Assembly (NCBI GenBank): GCA_964398785.1
Contig: CAYNNQ010000003.1
Span: forward strand, 1 to 64,000
Source of the DNA: CAYNNQ01 sp964398785
GTDB lineage: Bacteria; Desulfobacterota; Desulfovibrionia; Desulfovibrionales; Desulfonatronovibrionaceae
Length of the DNA: 64,000 nucleotides
Direction: 5' to 3'
In this document: in pieces, positions 50,520 through 59,317 of the stretch
How positions within the stretch are numbered: the first letter of the stretch is position 1
Layout of the letters: each line of letters opens with the position of its first letter
Notes under the pieces: generated by a model
The model's database searches: none
What the model was told of the DNA's origin: nothing
What the model saw: only the letters and a program-made list of their open reading frames with translations
Program-made: the position numbers and the translations under genes

Positions 50520-51956
50520 CTATTGCCCGGATAAGTCCGGGCAGGTAAGCCCGTCTGAGCGGTAATTCTTAAACATTTCCGCGGCACGGACAAAATTTTC
50601 CGCCCACTTCAAGTGCCCCAAGGCATGTATATGCGTATATGCCCCCAGGGCATTACGTTGTACAAGGGCGTCCCTCCCTTCGGAGATCCCTGTACCCCGG
50701 GAGAGGGCCAGCGCGAAACGATTCCCGGTACTTTCCCCTAAATCGCAGCTGGAGTAGTGGAACTCGTGTCCATGTACGGTATATCCCCGGGGAAAAAAAG
50801 GATTTTCGGCTATTATATCACCACGCACGTATCCGTGCCCCTGCGGTTTTTTACTAACCCGTGTATGTACCGGCATAATTCCGGTCATGGGAAATGTCTG
50901 CCCTGCGTAACTCAGACTTTCACCCAGATACATGAACCCGCCGCATTCAGCGTATACCGGGAGTCCCTGCCGGACCAGCTCGGCCAAAACCGTTTTTACC
51001 CCGTGGTTTTCGGACAAACCAGGACCCAATGTCTCCGGGAACCCACCACCGAGATAAAGCCCATGGATCTCCGGCCAGGGCTTTTTCAAAAGAAGGCTTA
51101 GTTGGACAATTTTTGCCCCGCAGGCCCTTAAAGCCGAAATATTCTCCTGATAATAGAACCACAAGGCCGCATCCTGTACGCAGCCAATGACTACCTCCTG
51201 GGATGTGCACGGAGATATTTCCCTGAGAACTAAAGGTCTTGTATGGGTAGATTCAGCTGTGCCCGCTACATCCATGAGTCCTTGCGTATCCAGATAGTCG
51301 TTACCCACATGGCTAAGATGAGCAAGCATCTTCTCCGCTCCGCTGTACTCCTGATCGGAGATAAGCCCCATGTGTCTTTCCGGGATGGGATTTTCCCTTA
51401 TTTTGGGCAATTCGCCAAGTACAGGGAGGTCGGTATATTCAAGGATGCTGCGGCGCAGGATGCTGCGGTGTCTCTCCCCTGCAGTCTGATTAAGAATAAC
51501 CCCACAAATCTGCACATCGGGCTCGAAATGCTTACACCCCTGCACAATCGCGGCCATTGTCCGGGTCACCTTGGTGCAGTCAAGCACCAGAACGACCGGA
51601 GCATTTAGTAACCGGGCCAGTTCCGCGGTGGAAAACGTACCCTCGACGTCCATCCCGTCGAATAGACCTCGGTTACCTTCGACAACCGCCACATCATTCT
51701 CAGCGGCGTAATTCCAGAAGAGTTCCAGTACTCGCTTGGAGGGAAAGAGAAAAGGATCCAGATTGGATGCCTCCCGGCCAGCGGCTAAGCTCAACCATTT
51801 GGCATCTATGTAATCCGGACCCTTTTTAAAAGGCTTGACTTTGAATTTTTGTTCACACCAAGCTCGGCATAAACTAAGGGATACAATTGTTTTTCCAGAG
51901 CCACCCTTGAGGCCGGCCAAAACAATCCTGGGAAACTTCGTGTACGAATCAGGCAT
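50520..51956 (-). CDS. dsrN: CobB/CbiA-like amidotransferase DsrN (sirohaem amidation)
   Basis: This 478-residue protein has an ATP-binding dethiobiotin-synthetase-like domain (VLAGLKGGSGKTIVSLSLCR, PFKKGPDYIDAKW, VVVEGNRGLFDGMDVEGTFS-type motif) and a C-terminal class I glutamine amidotransferase domain (LYLGGGFPET, YAECGGFMYLGESL with the nucleophile cysteine, HGHEFHYS). By sequence it is a cobyrinic acid a,c-diamide synthase. Placed 41 bases after dsrD in a dsrABD operon, it most likely amidates sirohaem for DsrAB, as proposed for DsrN. A cobalamin role is possible but no other cobalamin gene is near. Confidence 0.9.
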   Translation of the reverse strand: MPDSYTKFPRIVLAGLKGGSGKTIVSLSLCRAWCEQKFKVKPFKKGPDYIDAKWLSLAAGREASNLDPFLFPSKRVLELFWNYAAENDVAVVEGNRGLFDGMDVEGTFSTAELARLLNAPVVLVLDCTKVTRTMAAIVQGCKHFEPDVQICGVILNQTAGERHRSILRRSILEYTDLPVLGELPKIRENPIPERHMGLISDQEYSGAEKMLAHLSHVGNDYLDTQGLMDVAGTAESTHTRPLVLREISPCTSQEVVIGCVQDAALWFYYQENISALRACGAKIVQLSLLLKKPWPEIHGLYLGGGFPETLGPGLSENHGVKTVLAELVRQGLPVYAECGGFMYLGESLSYAGQTFPMTGIMPVHTRVSKKPQGHGYVRGDIIAENPFFPRGYTVHGHEFHYSSCDLGESTGNRFALALSRGTGISEGRDALVQRNALGAYTHIHALGHLKWAENFVRAAEMFKNYRSDGLTCPDLSGQ

Positions 51957-51997
51957 TTAATAAAAGATACACCCTCTAGCGCCTGATTGCGAAATTC

Positions 51998-52240
51998 TTA
52001 AGCGCCTTCTTCACCGTGCTGCTTGCCTGCTCCAGCCAGGCCGTACATAGTGGTACTACCGCTGGACCAGAACTCCAGTTTCCCTTCCTGGACGAGTTCG
52101 GTCATGAGCTTTTTTACCTGTCTCGGCTTCAACTCATCGCTCAAGAGCTTGGAAAAATCATTGAAATAGAACTTGCTTTTTGTCTTGGCTTTGGACTCAC
52201 AATAGTCCAAAATCTTTTGTTTCATTTCTTCGTTATCCAT
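51998..52240 (-). CDS. dsrD: DsrD, activator of dissimilatory sulfite reductase
   Basis: This 80-residue winged-helix-like protein (KQKILDYCESKAKTKSKFYF, then NDFSKLLSDELKPRQVKKLM) matches DsrD throughout. The C-terminal tail is flexible. DsrD is found in sulfate reducers and increases DsrAB activity by binding it. It sits between dsrB and dsrN, the standard order. Confidence 0.96.
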   Translation of the reverse strand: MDNEEMKQKILDYCESKAKTKSKFYFNDFSKLLSDELKPRQVKKLMTELVQEGKLEFWSSGSTTMYGLAGAGKQHGEEGA

Positions 52241-52305
52241 GCTGTCATCACCTCTTTACTAAGGTGGCCCGGCCGTAAAGCCGGGCACCCAGGTTTATAG
52301 AGTTG

Positions 52306-53469
52306 CTAGAACTTGAAGTTAGTGGTCTGTCTCCAAGTATAGTAAGCGGGATCGCGGAAGTCATCTATCAGATGATGGGTGAATTCCAGGTCGCACTTCT
52401 CGAAAAAGCGCTCCCAGCCGATGCGATCGGCCCATTCGCCCAAACGCTCGTACTTCTTGGCATCCTTGGAGTAGGCCTCCACGATCTGGCGCATGGTCTT
52501 GGCCAGCGTGGGCCAGCGCGGCGGCTCATTAGGAATAAAGGCAACCACCACCTTGGAGAACTTGGGCTCGCTCCGGCTGTTGGAGATCTTACCCCCGGCC
52601 ATAATGACCAGCCCATCGCCTTCCTTATCCGCCAGAGGCAAGGAGGGGCACATGGTATAACAGTTCCCGCAGAACATGCAGCGTTCTTCCTTGATTGCCA
52701 CAGTCTTGACCTCGTACTCCTTGCCGTCTTCCTCGCTGGTAATGGTAGACTTGGTCGGACGGATGGCTCCTGTGGGACAAGCTGATACCGCCAGAGGTAG
52801 CTCGCAAAGCTGGTTGATGTATTCGTGGTCTATCATTGGCGGCTTGCGGTGATAGCCGAGAATTGCAATATCCGAGCAATGCACGGCACCGCACATATTC
52901 AAGCAACAGGCCATGGATATGCGCAGCTGGGCCGGAAGCCTCATGTTTTGGAACTCCTCAAAAAGCTCATCTAGGACCACTTTAACCGTACCGGAAGCAT
53001 CCGTGGCCGGAGTGTGGCAATGGATCCACCCCTGGGTGTGCACGATATTGGTAATCCCTGCACCGGTTCCGCCTCTGGGGAATTTGTAGCTGCCTCCCTC
53101 GTGTTTGCGGGTCTCCAGGTCCTTCTTGAGTTTTTCCATCTTGTCCTTGCTGTCGGTCATGAACTCGATATTGTTCCTGGTGGTGAATCTCAGGTATCCA
53201 TCGCAGTACTTATCGGCAACCTCCATGGCCTCGCGGATGGTTTCCACACCCAGCAGGCGGGGAGAGCCCACGCGAACGGTGTATACTTCATCGCCGTTTT
53301 CGGCCTTGTGCATCAAAACACCCGGCTCGAGGATCTCGTGCCATTGCCATTTGCCTTTGTTTTTCTTGATTACCGGAGGCAAAAATTCAGTATAGTGCCG
53401 GGGACCAATATCGGTAATCCTGTTTTCCATCGGCTTATCAGGATTATATCCAGAAGAAATAAAAGCCAT
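52306..53469 (-). CDS. dsrB: Dissimilatory sulfite reductase beta subunit
   Basis: This 387-residue subunit carries the catalytically active sirohaem-4Fe-4S site. Cluster cysteines are in GWIHCHTPATDASG and SMACCLNMCGAVHCSD. The inserted ferredoxin domain is at ACPTGAIRPT and ERCMFCGNCYTMCPSLPL. The C-terminal arm ends PAYYTWRQTTNFKF. DsrAB reduces sulfite by four electrons and loads sulfur onto DsrC as a trisulfide; dsrC is not in this window. It is 15 bases after dsrA. Confidence 0.98.
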   Translation of the reverse strand: MAFISSGYNPDKPMENRITDIGPRHYTEFLPPVIKKNKGKWQWHEILEPGVLMHKAENGDEVYTVRVGSPRLLGVETIREAMEVADKYCDGYLRFTTRNNIEFMTDSKDKMEKLKKDLETRKHEGGSYKFPRGGTGAGITNIVHTQGWIHCHTPATDASGTVKVVLDELFEEFQNMRLPAQLRISMACCLNMCGAVHCSDIAILGYHRKPPMIDHEYINQLCELPLAVSACPTGAIRPTKSTITSEEDGKEYEVKTVAIKEERCMFCGNCYTMCPSLPLADKEGDGLVIMAGGKISNSRSEPKFSKVVVAFIPNEPPRWPTLAKTMRQIVEAYSKDAKKYERLGEWADRIGWERFFEKCDLEFTHHLIDDFRDPAYYTWRQTTNFKF

Positions 53470-53484
53470 TTTAAACCTCCTAAT

Positions 53485-54798
53485 TTATCTCTGGTGGTGT
53501 TTGCGGAATTCGTGGATATCGCGATCAAAGCCACCGGGCACTTCATCTTCCTTCCAGAAGATGTACGGATTGTGCCTGGGTTCCTGAACATGCCGCGGAT
53601 CCGGTTCAATCCCGGTTGCTTCCAAGAGCTTCTGAAATCCCTGGCGCTTCATGAGCTCGCCCAGGCGCTCACGATTCTTGCCTTCTTCCATCCACCAGTC
53701 CCAGACATTGTCAATCAGTTCCTTGACGTTATCGTAAGGCTCTTCCACCTTCATGAACGGCACAAGGAGGGATCCCATCTGTGCGCCGTCCAGGATGGGT
53801 GCCTTGGCGCCACAGAGGATAGACAGGCCGCGGTCGTTGCCAACACGCAGGGCCCGGGGCATAACGTTAATGCAATGCATGCAACGGGAGCATTCCCGAT
53901 CGTTTATCTTCAGCTTGCCATTTTCCATCCACATGCACTGCGTGGGGCAAAGGTCGATAACCTCTTTTTGGATATCGAATGGTCCCCAGTCACGGCCAGC
54001 GTGCGCACCGCCGTTGGGCTCGATCTCTCCGCCCACATAAGCGGCTACAGCCTCCTGATCTATGCGGATATCATCGCGCCAGGTGCCGATAAAGGCCATG
54101 TCCGAACGGGCTATTGAGGCCACGCAACCATTTGGGCAGCCATCGAATTTGAACTTGAACTTGTACGGAAAGGCCGGACGATGGAGTTCGTCCTGATACT
54201 CCATGGTCAATTGATAGCACATCTCCTGAGTATCATAGCAGGCCCACTCGCAGCGGGACTCACCCAGGCATGCAGCCGGGGTACGCAGGTTGGAGCCTGA
54301 TCCGCCCAAGTCCTGTTCCAGATTATGGGACAGTTCGTAGAATATCTCTTCCAGCTGCTCCGTCCGCGTTCCCAGAAAAACAATATCCCCAGTAGATCCG
54401 TGCATATTGGTTATCCCGGAACCACGGAACTCCCATAGATCGCAGATCTTTTTCAGATATTCCGTGGAATAGTATTTCCCAGCGGGCTGATTCACCCGCA
54501 GGGTATGGAAATGGGCAACGCCCGGAAACTGCTCCGGTTGATCGCAATAACGGCCGATTACGCCTCCCCCGTAGCCGAAAACACCAACAATTCCGCCGTG
54601 TTTCCAGTGTGTGGTCCCATCCTTGAAAGAAAGCTCAAGCACGCCCAGGAGATCGTCGCCTACATCTTCGGGAATCTGATATTCGACATTGTTTGCGTTT
54701 TCATGCCTTGCGTCGGATTCCCTCTTGATTTCAGACACGAAACTCGGCCATGGACCGCTTTCGAGCTCGTCCACAAGTGGTGTTTCTCGTTTAGCCAT
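53485..54798 (-). CDS. dsrA: Dissimilatory sulfite reductase alpha subunit
   Basis: This 437-residue partner has the cluster-binding pattern CLGESRCEWAC plus FDGCPNGCVASIARSD, and a ferredoxin domain with DLCPTQCMWME then DRECSRCMHCINVMP. It also has typical FRGSGITNMHGSTGDIVFLG. It is the first gene of the dsrABDN operon, with AAGGAGG before its ATG and a Rex-type operator covering the promoter. Its full length and intact cysteines point to an active reductive-type enzyme. Confidence 0.98.
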   Translation of the reverse strand: MAKRETPLVDELESGPWPSFVSEIKRESDARHENANNVEYQIPEDVGDDLLGVLELSFKDGTTHWKHGGIVGVFGYGGGVIGRYCDQPEQFPGVAHFHTLRVNQPAGKYYSTEYLKKICDLWEFRGSGITNMHGSTGDIVFLGTRTEQLEEIFYELSHNLEQDLGGSGSNLRTPAACLGESRCEWACYDTQEMCYQLTMEYQDELHRPAFPYKFKFKFDGCPNGCVASIARSDMAFIGTWRDDIRIDQEAVAAYVGGEIEPNGGAHAGRDWGPFDIQKEVIDLCPTQCMWMENGKLKINDRECSRCMHCINVMPRALRVGNDRGLSILCGAKAPILDGAQMGSLLVPFMKVEEPYDNVKELIDNVWDWWMEEGKNRERLGELMKRQGFQKLLEATGIEPDPRHVQEPRHNPYIFWKEDEVPGGFDRDIHEFRKHHQR

Positions 54799-54917
54799 TG
54801 TAATCCTCCTTGAATTATGGTTTCACCCACCTTGTCCCAAAACTTTGTTGCAAATAAAACCATATATATTTGCTTCCGTCTAGGGCAAGTCGCCAAGAAA
54901 TTCTTGTCTTCTTGATA

Positions 54918-54935
54918 TTGTGAATTTTTCCACAA
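54918..54935. promoter_or_regulatory. Rex-type operator in the dsrA promoter
   Basis: Read on the minus strand, TTGTGGAAAAATTCACAA matches the Rex consensus TTGTGAA-N4-TTCACAA at 13 of 14 fixed positions. It covers the presumed -10 box (54924-54929), so a bound repressor would block transcription. Rex senses NADH/NAD+ and is known to control energy genes in Desulfovibrio. Confidence 0.65.
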
Positions 54936-54952
54936 CTGTATTTTAATGTCAA
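54924..54952 (-). promoter_or_regulatory. Promoter of dsrABDN
   Basis: A perfect TTGACA (54947-54952) is 17 bases from AAAAAT (54924-54929) on the minus strand, about 120 bases ahead of the dsrA start. Confidence 0.6.
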
Positions 54953-55000
54953 CAAGTAATTAGCATCAACCGACCTGTACAAAGGGCGATGGGATACATA

Positions 55001-55633
55001 TCAACCGTTTAGCTTGGACTCCAGTTCCACTTTAATCTGCTCCGGGACTTCATATCCTGTGGCCTCGGCCTGGGAGAACCTCTCAGCCGCTTTCTCGTAC
55101 TCCTCTCTCTCCATACATACCAAGCCCAAATTATTATAAGCCGGACCGAAATTGGGCTCAAGCTCCAGGGTCTCTTCGCACTTTTTAACGCATTCCTCAA
55201 GATCGCCCTGCATCAAATAGGCACTGCCCAGAGTGCAGTGGGCCTGGACGTATTTGGGATCAAAGGAGAGCGCACTACGCAGGGAAGCAATGGCCTTGTC
55301 CACTTCGTTTTTCTGCAGATAAACGAATCCCATATTCCCGTGAGGCACGGCAAACCTGGGCCTGATCTTGCTGGCCATCTGGTTGTAGCTAAAGCAGGTA
55401 TCCAGATCACCCTCATACAACGCGATTCCCCCAAGCTGGACATAGGCTTCGGCCAACTCTCCGGAGAGCTGCACCGCCTTTTGAAAGACCTTTTTGGCGC
55501 TCTCAAAGTCACGCTTGCCCAGATAAGCCACACCTAGATTGTAATGGGTTACCGCACAATCCGGGGTCTTTTCCAACTGCTCCTTATTCTCCTGAATGAG
55601 CTCATCCGGAGTTTTCCGCTTCTCGTCACTCAT
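55001..55633 (-). CDS. TPR-repeat protein
   Basis: This 210-residue protein consists almost entirely of tandem tetratricopeptide repeats from about residue 25 (AVTHYNLGVAYLGKRDFESA, YVQLGGIALYEGDLDTCFSY, PHGNMGFVYLQKNEVDKAIA, AHCTLGSAYLMQGDLEECVK, AYNNLGLVCMEREEYEKAAE). There is no signal peptide, so it is cytoplasmic and binds proteins. It sits between the YkgJ-type gene pair and dsrA. A scaffold or assembly role for Dsr components is an inference. Confidence 0.85.
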   Translation of the reverse strand: MSDEKRKTPDELIQENKEQLEKTPDCAVTHYNLGVAYLGKRDFESAKKVFQKAVQLSGELAEAYVQLGGIALYEGDLDTCFSYNQMASKIRPRFAVPHGNMGFVYLQKNEVDKAIASLRSALSFDPKYVQAHCTLGSAYLMQGDLEECVKKCEETLELEPNFGPAYNNLGLVCMEREEYEKAAERFSQAEATGYEVPEQIKVELESKLNG

Positions 55634-55696
55634 ATAGCAATCCTTGCTTTTTTTGTTTTAAATGGCAAAAAAGACAGACCAAAACCTGTTCTCGTT

Positions 55697-56056
55697 TTAG
55701 ACATGCCTTTTTATATCCTTCCCTTCCTGCCTAAGGAGTTCCGCGTACCACACTGAAAACTCGAACATGGCCCGGTATCTATCATCACCATTAACAACTC
55801 CCATGCAGATATCCAGAACCGCCTGGCCATAGGCGTTACTATAATCCTCGGGCTTCCTCTCGGCCAAAAACTCCCGGGCCAGCTGCTGGGAAGTCCGCTG
55901 AGTGCTGTCCGTTCTGATTTCTATAGGATTTTTGGGTTCCTGAAATGGATCCCACTTGTCGTATCCTATCCGGTCCACGAATTTCCGTCTCCGGGGAGAC
56001 ATTTTATCATAAATATATTTTTTCTGCTCTTCCTGCTCCGGAGTAAAAAACTGCAT
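55697..56056 (-). CDS. Small protein of unknown function next to the YkgJ-type gene
   Basis: This 119-residue soluble protein (FTPEQEEQKKYIYDKMSPRR, KFVDRIGYDKWDPFQEPKNP, NAYGQAVLDICMGVVNGDDR) has no signal peptide or membrane span. It starts two bases after the YkgJ-family gene stops, so the two are surely co-translated and perhaps form a complex. I do not recognise a family. It contains a single cysteine (DICMG). Confidence 0.75.
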   Translation of the reverse strand: MQFFTPEQEEQKKYIYDKMSPRRRKFVDRIGYDKWDPFQEPKNPIEIRTDSTQRTSQQLAREFLAERKPEDYSNAYGQAVLDICMGVVNGDDRYRAMFEFSVWYAELLRQEGKDIKRHV

Positions 56057-56058
56057 TT

Positions 56059-56778
56059 CTACTCACCTCCTCCGATAACCCACTCCCCGACTCCTTCCGA
56101 AGAACCTTGCTGGATCTCGGCCTTTTCCTCGGCGGTGCGGATCCCCAAATACTCCCTGTCGAACTCGGTCAAGAGGGCCATGGATACGGGCATAAGCATA
56201 GTGTGCAGGTCAGCGTATTTGGAGCCAACATCCTGGGCAAGATCCTTGCTCATTTGGATTAAGCCCTCATTGATATTCCGCATTTTGACTGTAGGGTACT
56301 GCTTGCCGGGAACAAAGCCGGACTTCCCGCATGTATGGGTCTCCCCGTCAATATCCAGGGGCAAACCGTATACTCGGCAGGTAACAGGGCGGAACTCATA
56401 CAACGCGCACAGGTCATCGTCCCGGAGCAAGGGACAGCGGAGGCGTTTTTTGGATACGTCCTCCAGCAGATCTCCTTCGCTGGTCCCGCTCTTTCGTGCC
56501 TTGCCTATTTCCCGCTTTATCTGAAAGGCTTTCCTGTCAGCTTTGTCCGCTTCCAGGAGAAGTGCATTCCTTTCTTCCTTGCCCATTTGTTTGAATTTGT
56601 GGTTCAGGTACAAGGCTTCTATCAGATGCAAATCGAACATGGCGTAACAACAATCCGTACATCCGGATTCGCACTGGACTTCCTCCGGGTATTCCCCTTG
56701 GACTCGTTCGAACATCTCGTCTATTTGCTTTAAAAAGGATTCATAGCGGGCGAAGTGGCTGGAAAAATCTAGATCCAT
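56059..56778 (-). CDS. YkgJ-type cysteine-cluster (putative metal-binding) protein
   Basis: This 239-residue protein has the Fe/Zn-chelating pattern CESGCTDCCYAMFDL, then CPLLRDDDLCALYEFRPVTC, RVYGLPLD and a later THTCGKS cysteine. The family (also called CxxCxxCC) is thought to bind iron or zinc, with no defined reaction. The C-terminal tail is acidic. It leads a small operon with the 119-residue partner and possibly the TPR gene, between the two dsr operons, suggesting a role in sulfite reduction or metal-cofactor supply. Confidence 0.85.
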   Translation of the reverse strand: MDLDFSSHFARYESFLKQIDEMFERVQGEYPEEVQCESGCTDCCYAMFDLHLIEALYLNHKFKQMGKEERNALLLEADKADRKAFQIKREIGKARKSGTSEGDLLEDVSKKRLRCPLLRDDDLCALYEFRPVTCRVYGLPLDIDGETHTCGKSGFVPGKQYPTVKMRNINEGLIQMSKDLAQDVGSKYADLHTMLMPVSMALLTEFDREYLGIRTAEEKAEIQQGSSEGVGEWVIGGGE

Positions 56779-56946
56779 GTGGTCTAACCTCTTAATATAC
56801 AGCTTAATTTGGGTTTACTATAACCCCTCTATAAACATAAAAGGAAACTAAGCTGGTCAAGTACGGCTCAGCCTAGCTTATAGTGTAATTATAATTCATA
56901 TATTTTTTGTTGGCAATAACGACTTGGGAAAGGAAATAAAATGCGG

Positions 56947-56976
56947 AAAAAAAGGGGCAAGCCGAATGCCTGCCCC
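56947..56976 (-). terminator. Rho-independent terminator of the ferredoxin gene
   Basis: GGGGCAGGC/GCTTGCCCC forms a 9-bp stem (one G-T) with a 5-base loop, followed by T7 on the minus strand. Confidence 0.85.
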
Positions 56977-56984
56977 GGGGTGCG

Positions 56985-57173
56985 CTAAATCTCTTCAATG
57001 GTAATGGCTTCCTGTTCGCATACCTCCACGCAGGATTCGCAACCAAGGCACTCCTCTTCATTAACGGGCACTGCCTTGCCCTCCTGTAGCTCATAGACCT
57101 CCACGGGGCATACGTCCACACACTCGCCATCTCCAACGCATTTTTCGTTGTCCACTGTGATCCTGTAGGGCAT
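56985..57173 (-). CDS. 7Fe ferredoxin (Desulfovibrio ferredoxin III type)
   Basis: This 62-residue electron carrier has the cluster motif CVGDGECVDVCPVEVYELQ, in which aspartate stands in the second cysteine position, and the complete motif CLGCESCVEVCEQEAITIEE. The Asp substitution is the hallmark of Desulfovibrio africanus ferredoxin III, whose first cluster is 3Fe-4S and can take up a fourth metal. It is a monocistronic gene between dsrMKJOP and the YkgJ operon. Function as an electron donor near Dsr is an inference. Confidence 0.93.
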   Translation of the reverse strand: MPYRITVDNEKCVGDGECVDVCPVEVYELQEGKAVPVNEEECLGCESCVEVCEQEAITIEEI

Positions 57174-57328
57174 TATAAACCTCCTTTGAAATTATTTGAC
57201 ACGTGTTTTCAGCTCTAAATCCCGATTGAAGCAACAATTAAAATGATTTGCCCAAATCGCAATCTGAGCAAATTAGCCGGTAAAATCACCTAGTCGGTAA
57301 TTGCTTAGGTTGTCAAGACGGCCAAGGC

Positions 57329-57362
57329 AAAAAAATGCCCCGACAGTACGGGGCATTTTTTT
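57329..57362. terminator. Bidirectional terminator after dsrP
   Basis: ATGCCCCG/CGGGGCAT with A7 on one side and T8 on the other and a 6-base loop gives an efficient terminator on either strand. It ends the dsrMKJOP operon. Confidence 0.9.
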
Positions 57363-57384
57363 TCGTTCTTTTGTTCGCTGCCAA

Positions 57385-58548
57385 TCAAGCATCCACTTCC
57401 CGCTTAACTCCAATCGCAACCTTATACAAAACAGTCAGAAGGAAAAATCCGGCGGCATAAACACCGAGCGAAATCAACAACTCCAGCTTGGTGGGAATAT
57501 ACTCGGTTATGGTATGCAAAGGAGAGGGTGTAAATCCTCCGGCAATCATGCCCAGCCCTTTTTCAATCCAGGTTCCCATAAATACAAGCACACAGCAAAA
57601 GGCCAATACATTGTCCGACTTGCGGTGCCGGGGGAAAAGCATAACTATGGACGCACCCAGCATAAAGAGCATGGACAGCCACATCCAGACCGTATAAGCA
57701 CCTTTACCGTGCAAGCCGAAGAATAGATACTTCAAATGTGCGGAATGGGAAGGAATCTGGCTGTACCCAACAGTGAACACTTCCAATGAAAAGAAAAACA
57801 ATAGGGTGATCACACTGTAGGTAACGATCTTGGCCAGGCTCTGTATACCTTCACCTGTGGGATCCGGGTTCCACTTGGAAACAATCTTTATGGCGTATAT
57901 CAACAAAATAAGCAATGCGGGCCCGGATGCAAACGCGCCGGCCAGAAATTTGGGGGCCATGATCGCAGTGAGCCAGTAACCACGACCAGGCAGTCCGCAG
58001 TACAAAAACGCCGTCACGGTATGGATGCTTATCGCCCAGGGAATAGAAAGGTAAATAAAGAACTTTACCCAATTCGGAGGGGGTACATCCTGTCGTTCAG
58101 CCTGCAATGTTACCCAGCCGACAATAAGATTGATTATCAGATAGCCATTTAAAACAACCATATCCCAAAAAAGAATCGAATTCGGGGTGGGATGTAGAAG
58201 CACATTGAAAAGGCGCTGCGGCTGCCCCAGATCGACAACGATAAAGAGCAGGCACATGACAACGGAAGCAATGGCCAAAAACTCACCCAGAATCAAGATC
58301 CGGGAAAAACCTTTATAATTATGCAAATATTTGGGGATAACCATCATCACAGCCGAGGCTGCAACTCCGACCAAAAAGGTGAACTGGGCGATATAAAAAC
58401 CCCAGGAGACGTCTCTGCTCATGCCAGTTATGGTCAGTCCCTGGTTCAGCTGCAGCAAATAGCAACCAAAGCCGACACCGATAACAACCAGCAAGAGGCC
58501 CAGCCACCCCCAGTATAATCCGTTTCCTTTAATCGCTTTTTCCAGCAT
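57385..58548 (-). CDS. dsrP: DsrP, NrfD-like membrane subunit
   Basis: This 387-residue integral membrane protein of the NrfD/PsrC family has about ten spans (first: LYWGWLGLLLVVIGVGFGCY). It interacts with quinones in the DsrMKJOP complex. Typical YLHNYKGFSRILILGEFLAI and GLPGRGYWLTAIMAPKFLAG regions are visible. It is the last gene of the operon, 10 bases after dsrO, followed by a strong terminator. Confidence 0.95.
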   Translation of the reverse strand: MLEKAIKGNGLYWGWLGLLLVVIGVGFGCYLLQLNQGLTITGMSRDVSWGFYIAQFTFLVGVAASAVMMVIPKYLHNYKGFSRILILGEFLAIASVVMCLLFIVVDLGQPQRLFNVLLHPTPNSILFWDMVVLNGYLIINLIVGWVTLQAERQDVPPPNWVKFFIYLSIPWAISIHTVTAFLYCGLPGRGYWLTAIMAPKFLAGAFASGPALLILLIYAIKIVSKWNPDPTGEGIQSLAKIVTYSVITLLFFFSLEVFTVGYSQIPSHSAHLKYLFFGLHGKGAYTVWMWLSMLFMLGASIVMLFPRHRKSDNVLAFCCVLVFMGTWIEKGLGMIAGGFTPSPLHTITEYIPTKLELLISLGVYAAGFFLLTVLYKVAIGVKREVDA

Positions 58549-58558
58549 GACACTCCCC

Positions 58559-59317
58559 TTATATCAGGTAGTAGACACAGGGTTCCGTGCCTAGTTCGGG
58601 TTTGCGGCGAATTGAATACCTTTCTTCCAGTGCCTTGGAGACTTCCGAATGCGGATCTTCAAGATCGCCGAACTTAAGGGCCCCCTCGGACTCCTCAACG
58701 CAAGCCGGGAGCTTGCCTTCAGCGAGTCGCTCGGAACAGAACTCGCATTTTTCTACGACACCCTTGGTCCGGGTGGGGAAATCGGGTGTAGGATCTTCCA
58801 GATACTTCCTGGGATCGCTGAAATTGAAACTCCTAGACCCAAAAGGGCAGGCGGCCATGCAATATCTGCAGCCGATGCACCTATGGAAATCCATCATAAC
58901 GATTCCGTCCTCCCTCTGGAAGGTGGCCTTGGTCGGGCACACCCGAACACACGGGGGATTTTTGCACTGATTGCAGAGTGACAATGTGTTTTTTTCCGGA
59001 ATTTCCTTCAGGTCCCCATGCATCTGACCCGGGAAAAGATGTTCAAAGGGTGCTTTCCATATCCACTTTATCTCCTCCTCAGAATCAATCTGGGGGATAT
59101 TGTGGATCTTGTTGCACACGTCGATACACTTTTGCATGATACTATCATTTAGTGCCTTGGTATCAATGGCCATTGCCCAACGCTTTGCATGTAAAGCCTT
59201 TTCCCTGCCATTTTCGGTTGCTGTCTCCGTCGACGCCCGCAAAAAGGAAGGGCGCAAGCTCCAGCCCAAAGCAGTTAATCCGGCCATCTGCAGGAATTTT
59301 CTTCTCGTGGTGCTCAT
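58559..59317 (-). CDS. dsrO: DsrO, periplasmic iron-sulfur subunit
   Basis: This 252-residue protein has a twin-arginine signal (MSTTRRKFLQMAGLTALGW). It has several ferredoxin-type cysteine sets (LCNQCKNPPCVRVCP, CIGCRYCMAACPFGS, KCEFCSERLAEGKLPACVEE), so it carries multiple 4Fe-4S clusters and faces the periplasm with DsrJ and DsrP. The ATG at 59317 shares one base with the dsrJ stop (TAATG) behind GGGGGAG; a longer start lies inside dsrJ. Confidence 0.95.
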   Translation of the reverse strand: MSTTRRKFLQMAGLTALGWSLRPSFLRASTETATENGREKALHAKRWAMAIDTKALNDSIMQKCIDVCNKIHNIPQIDSEEEIKWIWKAPFEHLFPGQMHGDLKEIPEKNTLSLCNQCKNPPCVRVCPTKATFQREDGIVMMDFHRCIGCRYCMAACPFGSRSFNFSDPRKYLEDPTPDFPTRTKGVVEKCEFCSERLAEGKLPACVEESEGALKFGDLEDPHSEVSKALEERYSIRRKPELGTEPCVYYLI

